40,011 nt of DNA from JBFGCT01 sp041581055 (GTDB taxonomy: Bacteria > Actinomycetota > Acidimicrobiia > Acidimicrobiales > Ilumatobacteraceae), in assembly GCA_041581055.1 (NCBI GenBank), contig JBFGCT010000012.1:1-40011 (forward strand), in the 5' to 3' direction. The notes below the pieces were generated by a model. The model saw nothing but the letters and a program-made list of their open reading frames with translations, was not told the DNA's origin and searched no databases. This document shows positions 15,250-24,839 of this stretch, one piece after another; the first letter of the stretch is position 1; each line of letters opens with the position of its first letter. Position numbers and translations under genes: made by a program.

Positions 15250-16694
15250 CAGTGCTCCAGCTCCGTCGCCATCAGCTCGATCACGAACCGCGCCCCGGGC
15301 TCGCCGTCGAGGCGGTCCTCGACCCACGCCCGCCCGCCGTGCATCCTGACGTGCTCGTCGACGAGGGAGAGACCGAGGCCGGCCCCGTCGCTCCCGGTGC
15401 GCCGGCCGGCGCCGCCGCCGCGGGCGAACCGCTCGAAGACGAGGTCACGCTCTTCGGGGGGCACGCCGGGGCCGCGGTCCTCCACGGCGATCGTGATGTG
15501 CGAGATCGACTCGTCGTCGGGATTGGCGACCGAGATCGTCACCTCCGGCTCGCCGCCTCCGTAGGCGCGGGCGTTGTCGATCAGGTTGGCGATCACCCGG
15601 GCCAGCCGGCGGCGGTCGCCGCGGATCAGCGCCAGCTCGGCTCGATCGCTGGCGATCACCGGCGTGTGGGGCAGCGTGCTGACGGCGATCGCCTGGCGCA
15701 CGAACTCCGCGGCGAGCAACTCCTCCATGTGGAGGCGGATCGCGCCGGCGTCGAAGCGGGAGATCTCGAGCAGGTCCTCGACCAATCCTTGGAACCGCAC
15801 GACGTCGCCGGAGAGCAGGTCGAGCGCCGACTGGGCCCGCTCGGGCAGATCGTCGCGCCGGGCCTCCATCACCTCGACCGACGCCGACAGCGTCATCAAG
15901 GGCGAACGCAGCTCATGGCTGACGTCGGAGGCGAAGCGGGCGTCGCGCTCGACGCGCCGCTGGAGCGCCTCGGCCATGTCGTTGAACGACTCGGTGAGCA
16001 CCCGCAGGTCGGGGTCCTCGGTGCGGCCGAGGCGGGTGTCGAGCCGGCCGCCGGCGATCGCCGAGGCGGCCTGTGCGGCGGTCGCCAACGGGCGCACGGC
16101 GCGCCGCGCCGAGAAGATCCCGAGCAGCACCCCCAAGCCGGTGGTGATCAACGCGGCGAGGATCAGCGACAGCCGGATGCTCGACAGCGAGCTCTCGGCT
16201 TCGGCGAGGCTGAAGAACTCGAAGTAGGCGCCGATGCCGGGGATGTCCCAGCCGACGATGAGGTTGAGCTCCTCGCCGATGCGCACGATCTGGCGGGCGG
16301 GCACGCCGTCCCCGATGACCCGGTCGAGCATCTCCTGGGGCACGTTGTCGGGGACGTACGGCGTCACGCCGCCGGCCCAGGCGTTGCGGTAGTTGATCAG
16401 GTATCGCTGGACACCGATCCGCTCGAGCGAGTTGATCGCCGGCTGGGCCGTCGTCGGCACCGAGTCGCGCAGGTCGCGTTCGACGCCCTGCGCGTTGGAG
16501 AGCGACGTGCTGATCGCGACGTCGGTGCGCTGCTGGACGAGGTTCGAGCGGGCGAGGCCGTAGGTCGTCAACGCGAGGAACAGCGACAGGGCGATCGAGC
16601 CCAGGGTCATGATGACCAGGATGCGACCTCGCAGTCCCATCGTGGCCGGGCGGAAACGACGGACCAGGCGACGGAGCCGGCCGCCCTCGCTCAC
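15249..16694 (-). CDS. mtrB: Sensor histidine kinase, MtrB-like
   Basis: Membrane sensor kinase of 481 aa. TM1 is at about residues 26-48, an extracytoplasmic loop of ~120 residues follows, TM2 is near 175-195, then HAMP, HisKA with the phospho-acceptor His in FASDVSHELRSPLMTL, and the ATPase domain with N box LIDNARAYGG, DRGPGVP and GAGLGLSLVDEHVRMHGG. The segment RFQGLVEDLLEISRFDAGA is characteristic of MtrB. GTGA overlap with the response regulator shows tight coupling. Mycobacterial MtrB controls division and cell-wall genes; the signal here is unknown. Confidence 0.88.
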   Translation of the reverse strand: MSEGGRLRRLVRRFRPATMGLRGRILVIMTLGSIALSLFLALTTYGLARSNLVQQRTDVAISTSLSNAQGVERDLRDSVPTTAQPAINSLERIGVQRYLINYRNAWAGGVTPYVPDNVPQEMLDRVIGDGVPARQIVRIGEELNLIVGWDIPGIGAYFEFFSLAEAESSLSSIRLSLILAALITTGLGVLLGIFSARRAVRPLATAAQAASAIAGGRLDTRLGRTEDPDLRVLTESFNDMAEALQRRVERDARFASDVSHELRSPLMTLSASVEVMEARRDDLPERAQSALDLLSGDVVRFQGLVEDLLEISRFDAGAIRLHMEELLAAEFVRQAIAVSTLPHTPVIASDRAELALIRGDRRRLARVIANLIDNARAYGGGEPEVTISVANPDDESISHITIAVEDRGPGVPPEERDLVFERFARGGGAGRRTGSDGAGLGLSLVDEHVRMHGGRAWVEDRLDGEPGARFVIELMATELEH

Positions 16695-17371
16695 GTTTGT
16701 AGCCGGTAACCGAGACCCCGAACGGTGACCACGTGACGAGGATTGGCCGGGTCGGCCTCGACCTTCGTGCGGAGTCGGCGGATGTGGACGTCGACGAGGC
16801 GGCCGTCACCGAAGTAGTCGTACCCCCACACCTTGTCGAGCAGGGCTTCACGGCTGAGCACCTTGCCGGGGCTCTCGGCGAGCTCGCACAGCAGCCGGAA
16901 CTCGGTCTTCGTGAGGTGGACCTCGCTGCCGTCGCGCAACACCTTGCCCTCGTCGGGGATCAGCTCGAGATCGCCGAACACCAGCCGGGCGTGGCCGGGG
17001 GCACTCGGGCGGATCCGACGCAGGAGGGCGCGTATGCGGGCCGACAGCTCCTTCGGCGCGAACGGCTTGGTGAGGTAGTCGTCGGCCCCGGCCTCGAGCC
17101 CGGCCACCACGTCGTGGGTGTCGTTGCGGGCGGTGACCATCACGACCGGCACGTCGCTCGTCTTGCGCAGCGTGCGGCACAGCTCGAACCCGTCGATGCC
17201 GGGAAGCATGATGTCGATCAGCACGACGTCGGGGGAGGAGCGCTGGAAGATGTCGATCGCCTCCTCGCCGCTCTCGGCCTCGTCGACCGTCCACCCCTCG
17301 TCCTCCAGGGCCAGCTTGACGGCGGACCGGATGCGTTCGTCGTCCTCAACGGCCAGGATGCGAGTTCCCAC
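16691..17371 (-). CDS. mtrA: OmpR-family response regulator, MtrA-like
   Basis: A 226-aa regulator: receiver domain (ILAVEDDERIR; phospho-Asp in VVLIDIMLPGIDG; conserved Thr in VMVTARND; Lys in YLTKPFAPKEL) followed by a winged-helix domain (LTKTEFRLLCELAESPGKVLSREALLDKVWGYDYFGDGRLVDVHIRRLRTKVE abbreviated from the sequence, the usual OmpR DNA-binding order). I chose GTG 17371, which begins directly at GTRILAVEDDE and lies 6 nt after CATCAT. ATG 17389 would add six residues. Assignment as MtrA rests on the partner kinase and lipoprotein. Confidence 0.88.
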   Translation of the reverse strand: MGTRILAVEDDERIRSAVKLALEDEGWTVDEAESGEEAIDIFQRSSPDVVLIDIMLPGIDGFELCRTLRKTSDVPVVMVTARNDTHDVVAGLEAGADDYLTKPFAPKELSARIRALLRRIRPSAPGHARLVFGDLELIPDEGKVLRDGSEVHLTKTEFRLLCELAESPGKVLSREALLDKVWGYDYFGDGRLVDVHIRRLRTKVEADPANPRHVVTVRGLGYRLQT

Positions 17372-17377
17372 GTCTCC

Positions 17378-17383
17378 ATGATG
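17378..17383 (-). promoter_or_regulatory. Possible leaderless -10 box (CATCAT) of mtrA
   Basis: CATCAT ends 6 nt before GTG 17371 on the minus strand. The intervening GGAGAC could alternatively act as a close Shine-Dalgarno sequence. Confidence 0.3.
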
Positions 17384-17425
17384 CCGCATTTGAGACGTTC
17401 TTGACGATCATGCTGCAGATGATTG

Positions 17426-18214
17426 TCAGACGCGCGACGCGGCGAGCAGCGCGAGCAGCTCGCCGTGGATGCCGGGAGCGGCCGCGACGACCTCGGCCGG
17501 GGTGGCTCCGCCGCCGCCGAAATCGCTCGTCCGCGCCCCCGCCTCGGCGGCGATCAGAACGCCGGCCGCAATGTCCCACGAGTTCAAGTGCTCCTCGAAG
17601 TACGCGTCGACCCGACCGGACGCGACCAGGCAGAGGTCGAGCGCCGCGGACCCGAAGCGGCGGATGTCGCGGACCCGCGTGATCATCCGCGCGAGGCGGT
17701 CGGCCTGTCGCCGGCGGACCTCGGCGCCGTAGCCGAAGCCGGTGGCGACGAGCGCCATCGTCAGGTCGGTCGTGGGCGTCACGTGGATCGGGACGCCGTT
17801 GAGCGTCGCCCCCGCCCCGCGGGTGGCGGCGAACAGCTCGTCGGTGACCGGCGCGTAGACCGCGCCGGCGACCGCTTGCCCGGTGTGGTCGACGACCGCC
17901 ACCGACGTGCTCCACGCCGGGAGGTCGTACACGTAGTTGACCGTCCCGTCGATCGGATCGAGGTGCCACTCCAGCCCGGAGGTGCCCGGCTGGTCGGCGC
18001 CCTCCTCGCCGACGATCGCGTCGTCGGGCCGGGCGCGCCGCAGCTCCTCGACCAGCAGCGCCTCCGCGGCGCGGTCGAACTCGGTGACGGGGTCGGTGTC
18101 GCTCGACTTCGTCTCGTGCTCGACGTGTTGCCCGGACCCGAGCGAGCGGCGTCCGGCCAGGGCGAGCGTGCCGGCGGCGCGGGCCAGGCTGCTGGCGAGC
18201 TCCTCGAGCGTCAT
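17426..18214 (-). CDS. Inositol monophosphatase family protein
   Basis: Mg-dependent sugar/inositol phosphatase of 262 aa. Metal-site motifs are VGEEGA, WHLDPIDGTVNY and SWDIAAGVLIAAEAGA, in the right order and spacing. The substrate could be inositol 1-phosphate (SuhB type, for phosphatidylinositol), histidinol phosphate (HisN) or a nucleotide; sequence alone does not decide. The PimB-like gene in the same window makes inositol plausible. The longer upstream frame is out-of-frame reading of the preceding gene; ATG 18214 overlaps that gene's stop by ATGA. Confidence 0.88.
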   Translation of the reverse strand: MTLEELASSLARAAGTLALAGRRSLGSGQHVEHETKSSDTDPVTEFDRAAEALLVEELRRARPDDAIVGEEGADQPGTSGLEWHLDPIDGTVNYVYDLPAWSTSVAVVDHTGQAVAGAVYAPVTDELFAATRGAGATLNGVPIHVTPTTDLTMALVATGFGYGAEVRRRQADRLARMITRVRDIRRFGSAALDLCLVASGRVDAYFEEHLNSWDIAAGVLIAAEAGARTSDFGGGGATPAEVVAAAPGIHGELLALLAASRV

Positions 18215-18495
18215 CGCGGCGCGTGCCCGGCGCGCTCGCGGTCCTCGATCTCGTGCCACTCGCCGAGCGCCCGCATCACGAGCACCGCGACGATCGCCAT
18301 GCCGCCGGCGGCGATGACCGCGCCGACCAGGATGCCGAGGCCCCTCGGAAGCCCGCAGTCGCCGTCGCACTGCAGGTTGACGAGCGAGTAGCCGATCAGC
18401 GCCCCGGCGAGCCCGCTCAGCAGGATGGCGGCAAACGCGGCCACCCGCACGCGGACCGACGGCAGCGCCGACAACGGCTCGGGCTCATCCACCAC
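18211..18495 (-). CDS. Small two-helix membrane protein
   Basis: A 94-aa protein with two hydrophobic segments (about residues 13-36 and 52-74) separated by a short loop that contains CDGDC, and a charged tail HEIEDRERAG. Unknown family. GTG 18495 is chosen because TACGAT ends 7 nt before it; an adjacent GTG at 18492 is equally possible. It is coupled to the phosphatase gene by ATGA and is divergent from dinB. Confidence 0.7.
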   Translation of the reverse strand: MVDEPEPLSALPSVRVRVAAFAAILLSGLAGALIGYSLVNLQCDGDCGLPRGLGILVGAVIAAGGMAIVAVLVMRALGEWHEIEDRERAGHAPR

Positions 18496-18502
18496 GCCGG
18501 CG

Positions 18503-18508
18503 ATCGTA
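18503..18508 (-). promoter_or_regulatory. Leaderless -10 box (TACGAT)
   Basis: On the minus strand, 7 nt before GTG 18495. It faces the dinB -10 box 21 bp away, so the two divergent transcripts have overlapping promoter regions. Confidence 0.5.
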
Positions 18509-18529
18509 CCGGGGCGGCGGGCGGGGCCG

Positions 18530-18535
18530 TAGCGT
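18530..18535 (+). promoter_or_regulatory. Leaderless -10 box (TAGCGT) of dinB
   Basis: TAGCGT ends 6 nt before GTG 18542. No LexA-type palindrome (GAACNNNNGTTC) is seen here, so LexA control of dinB is not supported. Confidence 0.5.
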
Positions 18536-18541
18536 GGGCTC

Positions 18542-19792
<1,251 letters not shown>

Positions 19793-19814
19793 TGTCCCGG
19801 GTTTGCGCCGCGCG

Positions 19815-19843
19815 TTGAGGATCGGGTGCAAACGTGCGATGAT
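19815..19843 (+). promoter_or_regulatory. Promoter of the DUF3040 gene (TTGAGG - 17 bp - GATGAT)
   Basis: The -35-like TTGAGG (19815-19820) and -10-like GATGAT (19838-19843) are 17 bp apart, and GTG 19850 follows after 6 nt. This is one of the few starts here with both elements. Confidence 0.5.
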
Positions 19844-19849
19844 TGCGGG

Positions 19850-20194
19850 GTGCCGCTCTCCGAGGACGAACAGCGCATCCTCCGCCAGATCGAACAAGAA
19901 CTCGAACAGGACCCGACGTTTTCCCAACGCGGGTACCGCGTCTCGCGCCGCCGGTCGCTGTTGTTGGCGTTCGGCCTGGTCGTCGGCCTCGTCGTGACGA
20001 TCGGCGGGTTGGCGCTGAACTACGTCGTCGCCTTCGCCGGTTTCGTGCTCGTGCTCGTGATGGCCGCGCTGCTCGAGTCCGAGCTGCGCCTGCTCGGCCG
20101 GGAGCGGCTGGGTGAGCTGCCGATCTCGGCCTGGTTGAGCGGCCGCCGCACCGGTTCTGGCACCGATTCGGCCGGCGACACCGAGTCGAAGTAG
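19850..20194 (+). CDS. DUF3040 membrane protein
   Basis: A 114-aa actinobacterial protein. It begins PLSEDEQRILRQIEQELEQDPTF, the diagnostic DUF3040 N-terminus, then has a basic stretch RVSRRRS, two membrane helices (about residues 39-58 and 60-78) and a polar tail. Function is unknown; homologues are often found near division genes. GTG 19850 gives exactly the family start (VPLSEDEQ); the longer ATG at 19826 would add MQTCDDCG, which the family lacks. Confidence 0.85.
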   Translation: MPLSEDEQRILRQIEQELEQDPTFSQRGYRVSRRRSLLLAFGLVVGLVVTIGGLALNYVVAFAGFVLVLVMAALLESELRLLGRERLGELPISAWLSGRRTGSGTDSAGDTESK

Positions 20195-20216
20195 CCGAGC
20201 CCGAACCCGCCGGTGG

Positions 20217-22502
20217 TCAGCGCCACCGGGTGAAGTACCGGCGGACGCGCTGCGGGAGGTCGAGGGAGTCCCTGACCGCCCGGTCGATCTGTTTGCACGC
20301 GTGCGCGCACGACCGCATCGTGCTCGTCCCGTACGAGCCGGGCGTCTCGAACCCGTCCGCGCCGGTCGGGCTGTAGGCCGCGTCGGTCAGCGCCTCGGCG
20401 AGCGACATGATCGGGCGGGCGGCGACGGGGAACCGCTCGGCCGTCGCCGCGGCCATCTCGACCGGCGTGCGGGCCGGGTCGGCGACGACGCCCACGTCGG
20501 ACACCGAGTCGAGCGCCCGCTGCCACAGGTGCGCCAACCGCTGCTCGGTGTTCCGGGTTCTCGACCGCCGCCAGCGGCGGACGACCGCCGGCGCGGCCAC
20601 GGCGCCCGCGAGCACGAGGAAGAACACGGCGACCGGCCAGTTCGAGCTGCCACGCGAGGTGTCGCCCGCGCCCGCGGCGGCGTCCCCCTCGATGGCCGAT
20701 CCCGGCGCGCCGAGTTGTTCGTCGAAGTTGAGCGGGTTGTCCCCGGGCCCGGGTCCGGTGGGCACGGTCGTCGGGACGGCCGAGGGGTCGGCCTGCTCGC
20801 GCGGCGCGTCGGGGTCGACGCCGGAGTCGTCCTGCTGCGGCGCGACCTGGGTGTAGTTCTCCGCGCCGGGCGAGCCCCGGCCGGGGGTCGGCTCGAACGG
20901 CACCCAGCCGAGCCCGTCGAACCAGACCTCGGGCCAGGCGTGGGCGTTCTTGCCGAGCACCGAGTACGAGCCGCCGCCGATGTCCTGGCCGGACGTGAAC
21001 CCGACCGACACCCTCGACGGGAACCCCAGGCTGCGCATCATCGCCGCGTAGGTGCCGGCGAACTGCTCGCAGTATCCGACCCGCTCGCGCAGGAACACCT
21101 CGATCGCGTTGGTGCCGTGACCCGACTGCACCTCCAGGCTGTACCGCCACTCGTCGGGGTCGCGGAACCAGTTCTGGAGCGCCAGCGCCGCCTCGTACGG
21201 CGACGTCGTCCCGCCGGTCACCTCGATCGCCGCCTCGGCGACGCTGTCGGGCCAGTCGTCGGGCAGTTCGAGGTAGATCGGGTCGCCGGCGTCGGTCGAC
21301 GTCGCCGCCGCCAAGGTCGCCGCGTCGAACCGCGGCGAGGCCGACACGATGTCGAACGTGTCGCCCCGCGCCAGCTCGGTGTCGGTCTTGACGAGCGTCG
21401 AGGTGTCGGCGCTCCACCGCAGGTTCTCACTCGGCGAGACGTTGGTCGGGTCGGCGGCCGCCGGCACGAGCGAGCCACCGAGGTTGACGACGCGCACCCG
21501 CTGGCGCAGCTCGACGGTCCCGGTGCGAGCCGTGCTCAGACCGTCGGCGGCGGTCGACAGCCGCCGCTCGGGGAGGCCCCATGTCGTCCCGTCGAACTGC
21601 GGGAGCGCCGACGACCGCCAGTACGACTGGTCGCTCGCCTGGACGACGAACAGCTCGGCGTTGGAGCGGTTGGTCAGGCGGGAGCGGATGTCGACGAGCG
21701 GGCTGACGATCTCGGTGACGTTCCCGCCGCCGCGCCCGCGCGTGTCGTACACCGGCTCGGCGTTGGCCCCCGGCAGTCGCGGGCCGATCACGCCGGCGAG
21801 GAGCGCGACGACCATCGCCGTCGCCACCGCCGCCGGCATCGCCAGCCGGATCGGGCCCCTGCCGCGGGCGGCCGCCACCGGCCGGTTCGTGTGATAGGCC
21901 CGCAGCACGACGGTTGCCAGCACCCCGGCCGCCACGAGGGCGACGGTCGTGTCCACCCGCAGCCGGTCGGTGCCGAGCGCGGCGACGAACACGAACAGCA
22001 CGCCGCCGGGCACCAGCGCCTCGGCGCGGGCGTAGGCGCGAAAGGCGAAGAGGTCGGCCAGGAGGACGGCCGCGGCCATCCCGATCGCCGCGAGGACGTC
22101 CCATCCGCCGCCGTAGAGCACCGGCGCGACCGCGCTCCGGAACTGCTCCTGGACGAGCCCGATCTCGGTGCGGAACAACTCCAGCGTCTCGCCCGTCGGG
22201 AGCAGGAACGAGTAGGTGAAGCGGTAGTGCATCATCCCGATCGCCCACCCGAGCAGCAGGGCCATCAGCGGCGCGGCGATCCAGCCGGGGACGCTGAGCC
22301 GGCGCAGCACGAGCCCGGCCCCGTGCCCGATCAGCGCCAGCCCGAGCATGAAATCGAAGAAGTCCCATCCGCCGAACACGCGGGCGAACCCGGCGGCGAC
22401 GGCGGTCGAGTAGAGCGCCAGCGCGGCGGTCGCCGCGACGTCGGCGCCGAGCGTGTGGGCCGGCTCACTCGGTTGCGTGGCGGCGGGCGTCGGGTGGCTC
22501 AT
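20217..22502 (-). CDS. Transglutaminase-like TgpA/DUF3488 membrane protein
   Basis: A 761-aa membrane protein: about six N-terminal helices (residues ~20-250), an extracytoplasmic part with a transglutaminase-core fold, one helix near 620 and a DUF4129-like cytoplasmic tail. The catalytic triad region is visible: Cys ~476 in VGYCEQFAGTYAAMMRSLG, His ~519 in KNAHAWPEVWF, and the acidic third position in WVPFEPTPG (Glu instead of the common Asp, a frequent variant). It is the last gene of the moxR-DUF58-TgpA operon, 10 bp after DUF58. It probably acts on envelope peptides or proteins; the substrate is unknown. Confidence 0.88.
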   Translation of the reverse strand: MSHPTPAATQPSEPAHTLGADVAATAALALYSTAVAAGFARVFGGWDFFDFMLGLALIGHGAGLVLRRLSVPGWIAAPLMALLLGWAIGMMHYRFTYSFLLPTGETLELFRTEIGLVQEQFRSAVAPVLYGGGWDVLAAIGMAAAVLLADLFAFRAYARAEALVPGGVLFVFVAALGTDRLRVDTTVALVAAGVLATVVLRAYHTNRPVAAARGRGPIRLAMPAAVATAMVVALLAGVIGPRLPGANAEPVYDTRGRGGGNVTEIVSPLVDIRSRLTNRSNAELFVVQASDQSYWRSSALPQFDGTTWGLPERRLSTAADGLSTARTGTVELRQRVRVVNLGGSLVPAAADPTNVSPSENLRWSADTSTLVKTDTELARGDTFDIVSASPRFDAATLAAATSTDAGDPIYLELPDDWPDSVAEAAIEVTGGTTSPYEAALALQNWFRDPDEWRYSLEVQSGHGTNAIEVFLRERVGYCEQFAGTYAAMMRSLGFPSRVSVGFTSGQDIGGGSYSVLGKNAHAWPEVWFDGLGWVPFEPTPGRGSPGAENYTQVAPQQDDSGVDPDAPREQADPSAVPTTVPTGPGPGDNPLNFDEQLGAPGSAIEGDAAAGAGDTSRGSSNWPVAVFFLVLAGAVAAPAVVRRWRRSRTRNTEQRLAHLWQRALDSVSDVGVVADPARTPVEMAAATAERFPVAARPIMSLAEALTDAAYSPTGADGFETPGSYGTSTMRSCAHACKQIDRAVRDSLDLPQRVRRYFTRWR

Positions 22503-22512
22503 CGCGGGTCGG

Positions 22513-23727
22513 TCACCGGGTGGGCTGCGGCTCTCGTCGGGCCGCCGGCACGTCGTCGTCGGCCGCCGGCACGTCGTCCGACCGGGCGAGGTCGAGCCGG
22601 CCCTGTCCGACGAGCGCCCGCCAGGACGCCAGGAACTCTCTCTCGGACCGCGCCGAGACGCCGACCGCCGACCGCGCCGGCTCGTCGCTGGTCACGATCA
22701 CCGCGGTCAGGGTCGGGTCCAACATCGCCAGACCGGCGCGGACGGCGGCGCCGCGGCTGGACCCGGTCACGACGAGCAGCAGGCCGAGGCCCTCGCCGGG
22801 GTCGCGCTCGAGCGTGCCCAGCGGCTGATCGCCGAGCTCGATCTTGGCCAGCACGCGCAGCGTGTTGGTCGAGACCTCCGGCCCGCGCAGGTCGACGCCC
22901 CCGCTGGTGACGAAGCGCGTCGTGAGGCCGGCCCGGTCGGTGCTGTGCACGAGGCTCGCCGCGGCGGTGATCGCCCGCTCGAACCCGGAGTCGTCGCGGT
23001 AGCTGTCGCGGGCCGAGTCGAGGATGATCGTGCACCGCCGCAGACCCTCGACGGTGTGCTCTTTGACGACGAGGTTCTCCGAGCGCGCCGACGCCTTCCA
23101 GTGGATCGACCGCGGCTCGTCGCCCTCGACGTACTCGCGCAGGCTGTGGAACTCGCCCGGGCCGAGCCGGCGGGCCTGGATCAAGAGGTGTCGGCCGAGC
23201 GCGCCCTGGCCGAGCTGCGGCACGTCGAGGAGGTAGGTCCGCGGGGCGACCGTCACGTGGTCCAGCCCGGCGACGACGGCCCGCCGCCTGGCGATGCCCA
23301 ACGGGTCGGTCGACTCGATCTGCAGCGGGCCGAGCTGGATGATGCCGCGCACCGACGTCGGGAGCTGGTACCCGGCCGCCGAGCTTGCCCCGCTGGCGAG
23401 CGATCCGATCGGCAGGCGCGCCAGATGGTCGGGCACGCCGGACCGGTGGACCGTCTCGGTCAACTCGAACGGCGAGGAGCGCACGCTGCCGCGGTGCCGG
23501 AGATGCAGGTCGACCCGCCCGGTGTCGCCGGCGACGAGCACCGACGGATGGATCCAGCGCGAGGCTTCGATCTTCGGCCCTCGGAGCTGGACGAACAACA
23601 GCGCCCCGAGCGACGCGGAGAGGAATCCGGCGCCGATGACGAACAGCTCGAGGACGCCGAACACGCGGCCGACGATGAGCGCCACCGCCCCGGCGGCGAG
23701 GGCGGCGACCCCCTGGCGGGTCAGCAC
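22513..23727 (-). CDS. DUF58 domain protein
   Basis: A 404-aa protein with two N-terminal membrane helices (residues ~6-20 and 25-46), a beta-rich part, and the DUF58 signature EYVEGDEPRSIHWKASARSENLVVKE at about 200-225 (shown here split: EGDEPRSIHWKASAR then LVVKE). A vWA-like C-terminal half follows (IILDSARDSY... LLVVTGSS). Partner of the MoxR ATPase in the same operon. GTG 23727 has a clear GGAG Shine-Dalgarno sequence 7 nt upstream, one of the few good ones in the window, as expected for an internal operon gene. Confidence 0.88.
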   Translation of the reverse strand: MLTRQGVAALAAGAVALIVGRVFGVLELFVIGAGFLSASLGALLFVQLRGPKIEASRWIHPSVLVAGDTGRVDLHLRHRGSVRSSPFELTETVHRSGVPDHLARLPIGSLASGASSAAGYQLPTSVRGIIQLGPLQIESTDPLGIARRRAVVAGLDHVTVAPRTYLLDVPQLGQGALGRHLLIQARRLGPGEFHSLREYVEGDEPRSIHWKASARSENLVVKEHTVEGLRRCTIILDSARDSYRDDSGFERAITAAASLVHSTDRAGLTTRFVTSGGVDLRGPEVSTNTLRVLAKIELGDQPLGTLERDPGEGLGLLLVVTGSSRGAAVRAGLAMLDPTLTAVIVTSDEPARSAVGVSARSEREFLASWRALVGQGRLDLARSDDVPAADDDVPAARREPQPTR

Positions 23728-23740
23728 GCGCCCGCTCCGG

Positions 23741-24781
23741 TCATCGTGCGACCGGAACCGGAACCGCGTCGAAGATCTCGCGGATCGCGTCCTCCGGCGA
23801 GAGGTGGGCGCCCCGGTCGGCGCGCACCAGGATCCGGTGGCTGAGCGCGGGGATGGCGACGGCCTTGACGTCGTCGGGCGTCGCGTAGTTGCGGCCGCGC
23901 GCTGCGGCGTGGCCGCGGGCGGCGGCGGACAGCTGGAGGGTCGCGCGCGGGGACAGGCCGAGCTCGATGCCGGGGTGGCGGCGGCTCGACTCGGAGATGT
24001 CGACGAGATAGGACTTGAGCGCGCTCGCCACGTAGACCGTGCGGACGGCCTCGATCATCCGGGTGATCTCCTCGGCGGACACGACGGGGACGAGCGCCCG
24101 CAGGGCCTCGGCCGACCCGAGATCGTCGAGCATCTGGATCTCCGCGGTGCGGCCCGGGTACCCGATGGCGATGCGCAGGAGGAACCGGTCGAGCTGACTC
24201 TCGGGAAGCCGGTACGTGCCCTCCTGGTCGACCGGGTTCTGCGTCGCGATCACCATGAACGGCGGCTCGAGCTGGCGGCTGACGCCGTCGACGGTGACCT
24301 GGCGCTCCTCCATCGCCTCGAGCAGCGCCGACTGCGTCTTCGGCGACGCCCGGTTGATCTCGTCGGCGAGCACGATGTTGGCGAACAGCGGGCCGGGCTC
24401 GAAGCGGAACTTCTCGTTCGAGCGCTGGTAGACGCTGACGCCGACGAGGTCGGTGGGCAGCAGGTCGGGCGTGAACTGGACCCGCTTCCAGGTGCAGTCG
24501 ACCGACGCCGCGAGCGCCTTGGCGAGGCTGGTCTTGCCGACGCCCGGCACGTCCTCGACCAGCAGGTGGCCTTCGGCGAGCAGGCAGATCAAGGCCATCT
24601 CGATCGTGTCGGTCTTGCCGTGCAGCACCCTGGCGACGTTCGACGTGATCGCGTCGAAGAGGTCGGCGAAGCCGCGCACCACCGAGTCGGCGGGCGGCGC
24701 CACGTCCGGCGCCACCGCCCCCGAACCGGAGCGAGAGCTGATGGGGAACGTATTGCCGTCCGCGGCGAGATCCGTCGTCAC
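23741..24781 (-). CDS. MoxR-family AAA+ ATPase
   Basis: A 346-aa AAA+ chaperone-like ATPase. Walker A is in EDVPGVGKTSLAKALA (~80), Walker B and the MoxR signature in VLADEINRASPKTQSALLEAMEE (~138), sensor 1 in VIATQNPVDQEGTYRLPE, and arginine-rich RLPESQLDRFLLRI. MoxR proteins remodel or activate vWA/DUF58 partners, here the next gene. GTG 24781 lies 7 nt after TACCCT; GTG 24784 is adjacent and also possible. The very long open frame upstream is antisense to the divergent ROK-like gene. Confidence 0.92.
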   Translation of the reverse strand: MTTDLAADGNTFPISSRSGSGAVAPDVAPPADSVVRGFADLFDAITSNVARVLHGKTDTIEMALICLLAEGHLLVEDVPGVGKTSLAKALAASVDCTWKRVQFTPDLLPTDLVGVSVYQRSNEKFRFEPGPLFANIVLADEINRASPKTQSALLEAMEERQVTVDGVSRQLEPPFMVIATQNPVDQEGTYRLPESQLDRFLLRIAIGYPGRTAEIQMLDDLGSAEALRALVPVVSAEEITRMIEAVRTVYVASALKSYLVDISESSRRHPGIELGLSPRATLQLSAAARGHAAARGRNYATPDDVKAVAIPALSHRILVRADRGAHLSPEDAIREIFDAVPVPVAR

Positions 24782-24788
24782 CACGTGA

Positions 24789-24794
24789 AGGGTA
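24789..24794 (-). promoter_or_regulatory. Leaderless -10 box (TACCCT) of the moxR operon
   Basis: TACCCT ends 7 nt before GTG 24781 on the minus strand. The divergent TACCTT box lies 31 bp away. Confidence 0.5.
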
Positions 24795-24825
24795 GACGCA
24801 GCGACCGCTCGATGACAGTCGGCGC

Positions 24826-24831
24826 TACCTT
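24826..24831 (+). promoter_or_regulatory. Leaderless -10 box (TACCTT) of the ROK-like gene
   Basis: TACCTT ends 8 nt before GTG 24840. Confidence 0.45.
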
Positions 24832-24839
24832 CGTTCCCA

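Noticed and set aside
20301..22910. An 869-codon plus-strand frame across the transglutaminase and DUF58 genes
   Set aside because: Shadow of two genes with recognised domains on the minus strand; very Arg/Gly/Ala-rich.
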